Below are positions 55,115 to 64,000 of a stretch of DNA of 64,000 nucleotides, piece after piece; the stretch's first letter is position 1; each line of letters starts with the position of its first letter. The DNA is from Diaporthe sp. PMI_573. Its lineage: Eukaryota > Ascomycota > Sordariomycetes > Diaporthales > Diaporthaceae. The stretch spans positions 181,566 to 245,565 of the forward strand of contig JAJTUP010000086.1 in assembly GCA_021399435.1 (NCBI GenBank), given 5' to 3'. Under the pieces are notes generated by a model. That model had not been told where the DNA came from. It saw nothing but the letters and a program-made list of their open reading frames with translations, and searched no databases. Position numbers and translations under genes: made by a program.

Positions 55115-58100
55115 CACTAGTAGTTTTCTACTTTTAACTAATTCCTCTAAAAACATGGTTTCCTCTATATTATATATATCTGGTTACGTAATCCATCCCG
55201 TGCTTTATTACATACTTTAGTCCACGTATCCCTCTACCCGAATAATTACTTTATTAGTATTAATAAAGTGTTCTAAAGCCTTGTTTAGTGATATCTTTGT
55301 TATAGTATCTACGAGGTTGTTGTCGCTGTTTATCTATCATACCTTATTAATTTCTTGTTATTTATATACCTGGTGAAGAGATATGATGTTGATTATGAGT
55401 CTCTTCTCCTTGATGGTTTCTAGCTTTACTAAATACTTGTAGAGTGAGTAGGAATCTATATAGATTACTAGAGGTATCTGATTAATACTTAATTAGTTAG
55501 TGATTAGCTTTAGAGTTAATGAAAGAATGATTCCTATATCGAAGCTGTTGGTTATTTTATAGATCTTGGAAGTAAGAATACTTTGAGTAACTCTCTTGTA
55601 TTTTGTGGAAGACTAGTGTATAATGTTTCCTCGGAGCTTGTACTATGATGTTATACTATTTGCTTCCTTATTAACGAGGACTATTATAAAGCTGATTTAA
55701 GAGCTAAGGTCTTGGTTGTTAGTAAAAGAACTATTAATAAAGACTATTAATTTGGTGGTCTTTAAGTTGACTATGATATATTGTAATCCTCTTGATAGAT
55801 TCTTTATTTGTTATTCTAAATATTTATTTAACTTGGTATAATTATCTTTATTAGGTATTTAGGCTTGGGTAGTGATTAATAGGTTAAATAAAGCCTTAGG
55901 TTAGTAAATTAAGGTAAGGTAAGTATTATAAGCACGTTGTTTAAGATACTTCTAAGTAAAGTTATATGACTTTGGATTAATTATCGTGATCTTCTTACCT
56001 TGACTCTTCTATTAAAGGTAAATAGCCCCTTCTAGGGTTATTGTTAGCTTGTTGTTATTAAAGTTGAGTACCTTCTTTAGTGATAGCTTCTCCTTTAGCT
56101 TACATTATAGCTCTACCTTAATGATCTTCTTATCCTTAAAAGCTAAGAACTTTGGTATATTTAGTAGTAGAGTATTATCTATCTATATATTTATAATGGT
56201 AAATTCGTTCTTTTTACTAGTAGATACTAGAAGACATAGATTAAACATTAAGGTTTGTATCTATAATTGTTTATAGTGATGGTGGTGATAGGTAGTTTAC
56301 TAATGAACTCTAGCTTTAGTGATTTTGTAGAGAGGCTTTACTACTTTTATGATTATGCTAGCTAGGTACTGGGCTTGTATTTTGGAAGGGAGCTGGGCTA
56401 GAATCTTATGAAATAGCTCTGACTTTGATTATAGATATACTTGTGTTATATTACGTAGTTTAACGCTGGTGCTGATAGACTTGATTAGTCTGGGTATTAT
56501 GGTAATGAGAAGTTGTTGACTAGCTTGTTGAATCATAGGCGACTATGTAAGGATGTTCCTTTTATCCTCATTACTATACCCCTGAATAATTAAGTAAGAC
56601 TTCTTATAGGGGACTTTAGTCTTCTCCTTTATCTTTTATATTATTTAAGAGTTAAATAGTTAAAGGGTGTTATGAACCTTTAAGTTGAATTATTTAAATT
56701 AAAAGATGCCTTGAGTAACGAGATTATTAATCTCCTTAGTATCTGATGCTTTAAATAGTTTACTAGTAGCTATGATTATGCTATCTTAATGAAGTTTTAA
56801 TGATAGAGTATAGTTATCCTTTTCCTTCTGAGTGAGGAAGGTTGTAGATGGCTTTGGCTTGTTCTTGGATCTAGGAGGTTAGCCTCTCCTTTGTGGTAGG
56901 GCTGGGGTACCAGTACAGTTCAAAGCGGGTAATAGACCTACTTCGGGCTAGCTGATCTCTGGAATAGATGATGAACCTATTCCAGGCCTGCTACTATCTA
57001 AAGTAGGTAATAGATTAGTATCTAGTCTGTTGCTTGACAAGAACTTGGGTAAGAGGTTCTCATCGTTTTGGAAGTATTCTTAAATAATAGTTAATTTAAA
57101 CTTTATAGGTTTATTTAGCAGGTCAAGGGTTACGTCATACCCATCAACTACTATCAGCTTATACAGACCCTGCTAGCTATCCTTTTCTCACTATACGAGT
57201 ATCTCTATCTATAGTAGTGTATTTAGTATACTGGTAGTGTCTGGGCTGTTCTAGGTGCTGAGAGCTCTAGTGATCTGCTTTTTGGCATAGTGCTTCTAAA
57301 GATCTTATATTACCTTAGTAATTACTTCAGTATGCTTGAGCATTAACAGCATAGGTGGCGAATCTATGTTTATTTATGGAAAAGTGTTGAAGATGAGTAG
57401 AGTAGGTACTAGCCTGTCTAGGCTGGTAGTGTTATTTATGGCCTTTATTACCATTTAAAGGATGGTATCCTTTGAAAAGATTCCTCTTAATTTTGTATAG
57501 AGGATCTTAAATGCTTGTTGAAGTGGTTTGTGATAGCGTTTGATCTTGCTTATAGACTAGTAGGCTTCTATAAGGACTTGTTTATACGTGATCCTTATAA
57601 TCTTTACCTTGTTCCGGAATTTAACTAAAGTAAAGTTGGTACTAGCATCGTGAGTAAGACAGTTAGGAGGACCCAGGTATATATCTATCTAGACTATTTA
57701 AAGGGCTTCCTAGGTGTCTTTTGTAGACATTAATACTAGAAATTTTTCTAGCTTGAAAAGATGTTCTAGAGTCTATAACGTGTAGTACTAGCTTGCTATT
57801 GAGGTATATAACGTTAATGATGATCTTGTAGTTAAAGTCATGGTTATCTCTTAGGTTAAACTTAAACCTTCTTAAGGTAGTACCCTTTAGCTAGTAATAA
57901 TAATAAAATTTGTTAATGACCTTAAGTATAGTAAAGTTAGGGTTATGACTAGTATCCTTGAGTAGATGATAAAGATGGTTAGCTACTGGGTGACTGAATT
58001 GTTGATAAAGTTGTTAAAGTTTGTTCTCTATGAAGAACATACCTGCCTTATGGCTTCCTAGAAAGAACCATAGATAACCCTACTTCCAGGTTACTAGAAT

Positions 58101-61100
58101 GGTTATATCTAGGCCCAAATTCTCTGATAATACTAACTTGTTAGTAGTATTGTGGAAATAGACCCTTAGCTTATCTATATCTTAGATATATATCAGGAAT
58201 GGGGTTGGAGCCTCTATAATATGGAAGGTAATAAGCTTTATAGTCGTCTTTATGGTTGTCGTACTGATTGAGGTAAGATGGGATCTCTTTCCAAACTTAA
58301 CAATGGCCTTACCAGCATGGCTAGCATCTATGATAATAAAGGGGTTCTCTCGATTTAGGGCTAAGTATTATTTACAACTAATAGTTAAGAATTATGTAGC
58401 GCTAGTATTAGGGATGATACCTTGAAATTTGTTATGAGAATATCTTCCTTCTAGCATAAATTAACTTACTGGGATAATAGTATTATTAGTCTTGTTAGTA
58501 TTGTTAGGGCTGAGTGAGTATAGAAATGAAGTATTGGCAAGGAGCTATTAAGCTTCCTCGTAACTATTTAGGTCATCCTTGTACTTATTATAAGTATCTT
58601 CCAAAGCAATATTAAGTCCTTTAAAGTTGGTAAGAAAAGAAGCAAACTTGATATCAGATGTCAAATACCCCTTGATTTTATAGATTGAGAGATATTACTT
58701 GTGTACCTTCTGATGTTTCTTGAAGGTGTAGTTTAAAGACTAGTATTCTTCTTTATTATACACGAAGTAGCGTTTCTGATGATAGCCATAGCGGTAGTTA
58801 TTACTATAGTAGTGGCTATTACTATGATAGTTTTTATTACTATAGTAGTGATTATTATTATGGAAGCTATCATGGCTGAATCGTGCTTAGAAGCCTGATT
58901 CGTAACCTTGTTACTGATTATTCGTGTATTGATGATTAAGGTAGTATATCTTGTTATTTATACTAACCTTATCTTCCTAAAGGAATTATTAAGGTATTAT
59001 ATAGTTGATGCTTAGCTTAAGTGATGATTGTAGATCCTGAAAAAGACATTTATATAGTGCTTGTAGTATAAAAAGTATGTGTTTAAATTCAGGTATTCTA
59101 GAGCAGGCGTGAAGTATTGTTATATAAAACATCTCATTACCCTAGTACTCAGGGCTAAGTGCTTGCTAGTATAGCTGTAATTTGTTAAAGAGTAGCGCTA
59201 GAATATTATAAGGGCTTTTATTAATATTGTCTTTATCTTGGTAAAGGGTCTTAAACATTATTATTATTTAATTATTATAGTACTGCTAGTAATTAGTATT
59301 AGTATTAAAGTGTTGTTTAAGTCTTTTATAGGCTTTTAAGAATTTCATGTTTAGATTAATATAGGTAATCTAGTATAGCTTAGCATGGTTGGTAAGAATT
59401 AAGGGAAGAATTATATGGAATTGTAGTAAAGTAATGTTACAAGACTAGGTGATAGAGAACATGATATAGACCTTATTATTAAGAAGGTTATAAGTATCTC
59501 TAGTTTATTTCGGCCTTTGATTTTAGGCCTTAGAAAAGGATATAATTTTGTTAGGTTTGAGATTAATATACCTTTAGTATCTTGGAGGGAGTGTATAGTA
59601 TGGGTTTTCTAGATCTAGGGGTATAAGGGATGGTCTCGGGGTTTTGGTAGGATATGGTATGCTAGGAAATGTCTAATTAGGCTGCTTGTATTGCTAGGTA
59701 TTAGCTTGCTAGTCTGGTGGCTAAGTAGTATCTTGCTATTCTTGTGGCTATGATGTTTCTTATAACTATTACTAGTTTAACGAGAACTTTACTAGTAGCT
59801 ATTAGACTTGTTGTGAAGCCTGCGTGGTATTCTACCATAACTCTGATGTAGTACTAGTTACCTGACCTAGTTAAGATGTAGCTCTTGCTTACTAAGATGT
59901 ATGTTGTGGTGGTGGTGGTAGTTGAGGAACAATACTCTCTTCTTTAGTCTTTATAATAACCTTGTTGTTGTTAGTAATCTCTACTATGGAATTTAGTATA
60001 GGATCTGGTATGGGATCTGGAAGTCGAATTAGGTTATTATAAGTCTAAGCCTTAGTCTTTCTAGCTCTTATGGAGGTGCTATAGAAGTATGACTAAGGAT
60101 GAATAGTATGTACTAGAAGCTCTTTGGTTGGCTAGGCAGGGTATTCCTTGTAGGTTAAGAAGGTATTGATTTGTAGTTTGATTTATCTTCCCTATAGACT
60201 AAGGTAGATACCTTGCTAATAAGCAAGGTTTTGGAGTTCTTTTTTCTAGCTAATAATAGCCTTGCTAACTATCTTGGTGGTCTACTCTTTAAAGTAGGAC
60301 TGGGTATTAAGTAGAAAGTTATTATTGATATATTATATTTAATGTATCTTCTCTATTACCTTAAAAATATATGTAGAGGCTTATTTCTCATTAACCTTCT
60401 TGGTATTGACTAGTATCTTTATTAGTAATGGATTAACCTTTTCTTAGTTAGCTTTTATAACTGAGTAGTACTGGCTTGTAATGCTATCTGCCTTTATTTC
60501 CTCCTTGATGGTTATTCCTTGATATTTACTTATTACTAGGCTCTCGGTAGGAGAGTTAGTAGTAACGACTAGCATGTTTTTTTCTACTATTGTGATTAAA
60601 AACTATTGATGTAGTTACTATAGAGGATATCAGAACTCTTCTAGCTATGACTTCTGACTAGTATAAGTATACTATTTACCTATAGGTGGTGGTTTTTGGT
60701 AAACGGAAGTATTATTATGTAGTCTTATGTATAGAGTTTTCCTTTTTTTCTTATTCTTAATGTTAAAAAATAGTAAAAATAAAGGGGTAGGAGAGAAAAT
60801 AAAATATATAGATAGTGGGGACGAAGTGTAGAGACTGTAAATGAAATATGTGTAGTAGTAACCTTTACTGTTTATATATGAGAAAGTAGATTGAAGGGAA
60901 GGTGTGAGAGAGGGTGTAAAATTGTTGTAGAGAAGGGTAATTGTGATGATTCAGGTATAGGTGACGATGGTGAGAGAGAGAGAGAGGGTAAGTAATGATG
61001 GGAAAGGGTAAGTGGTGGTTTGAAGGGTATAAATGATGATAGTTTTAGTTAAAAGTAATGGAAAAATAATGTAAAAGCATGTTGTGGCACGCTCTTTGAC

Positions 61101-61856
61101 GTAGGAAAGTACTCTAAAGACTTGCCTATAACTATTTGGCGATAGTTAAGTGTAGTAGATCGTTTGGTGATGGTTGATTTGTAGGTGATTGTTCACGATG
61201 TTCAAGTGTAGGGCACCGATGGGTTGTTGTATGGGTAGTGCAGGGCTTTGAAGGTAATTGCCTTACGGGTAGTGCGGGGCTTTGAAGGGATGTGCTGTTT
61301 GTAAGACTAAGTGAATGGTTTGTATGGTGTTTGGGTGGTGACTGTTTAAATTTTCTTGGCTAGCTCTCCTTGTAGTTGTGGTTGCTGTACGTGTTACGGC
61401 AACGTTTGTAAGGGGTAGGGCAATTAGCTAAATAGTTAGTAGAAGGGTTCTTTGGCCTCGAAACAGGTGCTTTCAAGGGCTTTTGTTGATTTGTATGTTT
61501 GCTTAGTAAGGTTCTTGGTGGTGTAAATGGGTAGTGTGGCCTTGAAATAGTACTTTTGAGGGCTTTCGTCAATGTAATCATCGTGGTAGGTATTTGTGAT
61601 GATCTTGATGGTATTTTCTTGTGTGATGGAGTATACTGATGGGTCCTAAATCCTTCCTTTACTAGGAGGAGTTGGGTTATCTAAGGGCTGATCGTTGCTA
61701 GTTAGTAGGGAGCATGTTAAATATTAGTATGCTAGCCTGGTGATGGTCTTAGTATAGATGTCATTACTCAAAATGGCTTAAAAACCGTAGTGATGGTGAT
61801 AGCGATCTGTCTCTTCCTTCCTTTCTGTTAGGGATTGCTAAGTAATTATTGATTAG

Positions 61857-62183
61857 TGTTGGTTGGGTATGTAAACGAGTAATTACTTGAAGGGGTTACT
61901 GAAGTGGTTACTTGATAGCTTTAATTTGGTGGGTCTGTTGTGTGTTGCTTCTGGCTGACCCCTTTGTGGGTGGTGAAGCGCCTAAGTAGGGTGTAGCCAG
62001 AAGGCTGACTAATCTAAGGTGTGTACGGGCCAGTAGTTGGTCTAAGCGTCCTTGCTGCCAATGGCTGCCTGAGATGACTAAGCAGCCATCCGCAGCCAGC
62101 CAGCCAGAAGTGGCCAGCTGCAGCGGTCTGCTTTGGACTGATACCTTTGGCTATTGCTATCGCTATTGCTATTACCCATTCCA
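61857..62183 (-). repeat. 5' LTR of the copia element (327 bp)
   Basis: On the plus strand it begins TGTTGGTTGGG and ends TTACCCATTCCA, so the element's strand has the canonical TG...CA ends. It is less mutated than the partner LTR. Confidence 0.9.
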
Positions 62184-62362
62184 TAATTATAGACTATTTT
62201 AATAAATATTTAAGATCTTTTATATTAAATTAAGAGAAATCTTTTAGAAGATATTATTTTTTAAATAATATTAAAGGCTATATATTGTGTAGATAGCTTC
62301 TTTAAAGCTTACAAAGGCCATTCTTTTAGTATATTAGTTAGCAAATTCTTTGTTTAAACGGT

Positions 62363-62419
62363 AGAGGCACTTTGCCCTCGCTTGCTCGCTCCGCTTGCTC
62401 GCTCCCCCAAAGCGCCTCT
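62363..62419. repeat. GC-rich stem-loop with tandem CGCTTGCTCGCTC units
   Basis: An 11-nt arm AGAGGCACTTT (62363-62373) pairs with AAAGCGCCTCT (62409-62419), with one G-T-type mismatch. The loop contains two adjacent CGCTTGCTCGCTC units. It is a GC-rich island in otherwise AT-rich DNA; its origin is unknown. Confidence 0.55.
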
Positions 62420-62765
62420 ATTGTAGATAGGCCCTTTAGGCCGTAGGGGAGTCTGCTTAGTCAGCCTGGTGCCGTAAGTAAGCGAGGACAAAGTATTTCT
62501 GCTGTAAATAGCTGTAGAAAGGTCTGTTTAGTCAGCTTGGTGTGGGAATTTGGAGAAAAGCTAGACTAATAAAAATAACGTATATACAAAGATCTGAGTT
62601 ACAAATAAAGTGCCGGGATTTTGGGGTTTAATAAGGGCAAAGCAATTATTAATCAAAACTAATTTGTTTATTTCCTTACAATTAAGAAGTCGTGACGCTG
62701 AGTGACTATGTTTATTAAATGCGGAAAATTCCAAGGATTATTTTTATATATTGTTAAACGGAAAC

Positions 62766-64000
62766 TGTTACAACCCTGACAGAAATAGGACTAATAGTTA
62801 GTTCTGCAAAAGAACAACCCTACTAGGCCAGCACACTGGCCAAACAAACGGTACAAGGGACCAAGCTAATAATTACGTGATCGCTGATTAGATAAGATGG
62901 ATTGATTGAAGCGACAATCGATCCTAGCAATCTAATACTAAGGAGCGATAGGAGCGACCAGCACTCCCGACACTCCCCCATACTGGATTGCTAAAAGCAA
63001 CCAGTACTTCCAGCAAGCCTTACTAAAGAGATAGATATATAAGGATATACTCGTTACTAGATAGCTAGATAGTATGGATAGCTCTTTAGTAGTTAATCTA
63101 AGTATTTACCCTAAATAGCTTTTATTAGCTTGTAATTATTATTAGAAACTCTATTACTTAATCAACCACCTTATTACATATCTTAGATATAAACCCTGAT
63201 CTATAGTTTAAAGGACCTAAGAAATCTTAATTATTACATTTTAACTACTCTTATTTATATATTATAATACAGACTTTGAGCAATATTACACGTAATATCT
63301 TTATAATGTCTAGATTTGAAAATAACAACTTCTAGCAAAACCTTCTATAGGAATTAGATAACACTATTAATAGTAATACTAGTAATAACACTAATAACAA
63401 CAGCGGGATGACTAATAAATAGCTCTAGGAGTTAGTTAGCAAAGTTAATCACCTCTATACCCTTATAAATAAGCAGGCTAAGTAGAATAAAGAAATAAAA
63501 AACCTTAAGAAGGAAGTCACTACTTTCCAGGCTACCGCTACTATTATTAATACCCTAATTCTAACCAAGGAAAATATTAAGCTTAATAGCCTAACTCCTT
63601 ACAATAGAACCCTGGGCTAGTTACAACCTTACCTTACCTAAGTTAGGGCCTACTAGCGTTTTAACTATATAGATAGCTAAGTAGATGGAAAACAAATTAT
63701 ATACGCGGCCTTATTCCTTAAGGAAAGAGTGCTTGCCTGGTTTAAACTATACCTTATTGATTTTGTTAATGCTAAAGAATTTGAGAAATATAAGTAGGAG
63801 ACTTAGGAGATATTTAGTAGATACAAGAACTATAAAAACATTCTCTAAGCTTTATTCTAGGACCCTAACAAAGAACGATAGGCTAAGAGAAAATTATTAA
63901 AACTATAATAAAAAGGCCCAGCCTCGGCCTATATAGCAAAATTTTAACAAATTTACACTCGAGTTAATTCTACTTATAACACTAAGATCTTTATATTCTA
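62766..64000 (+). mobile_element. 5' part of a Ty3/gypsy-like LTR retrotransposon, cut by the window end
   Basis: Starts at TGTTACAACCCTGACAG, typical of fungal LTR 5' ends, followed by several hundred bases of LTR and leader. A gag reading then runs to the window edge. The LTR 3' end cannot be fixed because the partner LTR is outside the window; an ATTACA near 63,172 is one candidate. The reverse transcriptase is not visible, so the gypsy assignment rests on the gag domain. Confidence 0.65.
63306..64000 (+). pseudogene. Retrotransposon gag, RIP-interrupted, partial
   Basis: ATG at 63306 opens a single frame that continues to the window end, broken only by TAA and TAG codons. Readable blocks include an Asn-rich start, a coiled stretch (NKEIKNLKKEVTTFQATAT), then the gag core: KQIIYAALFLKERVLAWFKL, EFEKYK, EIFSRYKNYKNIL, ALF.DPNKER and KGPASAYIAKF. 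This order (W-F, then FGDP-like, then AAEYAAKF-like) is that of the fungal retrotransposon gag domain. Stops sit where Gln is expected, for example L-stop-ALF-stop-DP for LQALFQDP. Confidence 0.8.

Larger units (their letters stand above)
54788..62183 (-). mobile_element. Complete Ty1/copia LTR retrotransposon (7.4 kb), RIP-inactivated
   Basis: Two 327-bp direct repeats (54788-55114 and 61857-62183) flank an internal region transcribed on the minus strand. From high to low coordinates: leader, gag (about 60.6-58.8 kb), zinc-knuckle remnant near 58,740, protease remnant reading GIIPNTSA near 58,420, integrase (about 58.3-57.4 kb, with SFQA and RYHKPL), reverse transcriptase starting SYLIIQGYSNEDKRNIL near 56.6 kb with VVKPLYKI.KARVHQ, and RNase H with a YIDSYSLYKYLVKL reading near 55.45 kb. 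This order (integrase before RT) defines Ty1/copia. Stops are scattered in all domains, so it cannot encode functional proteins. I could not identify a convincing 5-bp target duplication. Confidence 0.88.
47166..64000. other. AT-rich, RIP-degraded transposon desert
   Basis: From about 47,165 to the window end the sequence is dominated by A, T, TA and AA words. Long ORFs vanish and every recognisable protein belongs to a transposon. Coding remnants show glutamine codons turned into TAA/TAG and G-to-A changes, the expected outcome of RIP. Stretches with no identifiable element are 53,240-54,083, 54,598-54,787 and 62,184-62,362. They are probably deeply decayed elements interrupted by the copia insertion. 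Confidence 0.85.

Noticed and set aside
55005..55220. Short plus-strand ORF across the copia LTR edge
   Set aside because: It lies mostly in the LTR and reads low-complexity Tyr/Ser; chance.
54783..62188. Target-site duplication of the copia element
   Set aside because: The five bases outside the LTRs (ATTAT and TAATT) are similar only because both are AT-rich; no exact duplication.

Overview
The window is nuclear DNA of a filamentous ascomycete (Pezizomycotina, most likely a Sordariomycete). The evidence is short GT-AG introns with CTAAC/CTGAC branch sites, fungus-specific protein families (HET-domain proteins, a fungal rhodopsin-type membrane protein, a PL3 pectate lyase, fungal LAMTOR1/MED7/CCDC16 homologues), and transposons carrying the C-to-T/G-to-A damage of repeat-induced point mutation (RIP). 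A secreted pectate lyase suggests a plant-associated lifestyle, but no species can be named from sequence alone.

Layout. Bases 1-20,000 form a GC-balanced core with conserved housekeeping genes at wide spacing: a secreted Ser/Thr/Pro-rich wall-type protein (-), a LAMTOR1/Ego1-like TORC1 anchor (+), a small Cys/Trp-rich conserved protein (-), an F-box protein (+), a CCDC16/ZNF830-like zinc-finger protein (-) and Mediator subunit MED7 (+). An 8.7-kb stretch (5,543-14,202) shows no gene I can support.

Bases 20,000-47,000 are accessory in character: a seven-exon PTH11/SAT4-type rhodopsin-domain membrane protein (+), a nine-exon PL3 pectate lyase (-) that appears only after splicing, an ankyrin-repeat protein with a fungal N-terminal domain (+), an extended SDR reductase (+), two divergent HET-domain genes, a conserved hypothetical gene with a possible duplicated N-terminus beside it (-), and an amidase pseudogene (+). 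The ankyrin gene and one HET gene each carry a single 1-nt frame break in a homopolymer run. The amidase carries three in-frame stops, at least two of them RIP-type, plus a frameshift.

At about 47,165 composition falls abruptly and the rest of the window is an AT-rich transposon desert. It contains a truncated pogo/Fot-type transposase, a truncated Ty1/copia element, a complete 7.4-kb Ty1/copia element with two 327-bp LTRs (54,788-62,183), the start of a Ty3/gypsy element whose gag has only TAA/TAG stops, and two relatively undamaged ~0.5-kb direct repeats that break other elements.

Main discoveries: (1) four of the eight pectate-lyase introns are clearly related in sequence to one another, as expected of introner-like elements; (2) the same gene has a 16-nt microexon; (3) the amidase next to the desert looks inactivated by RIP leaking out of the repeats.
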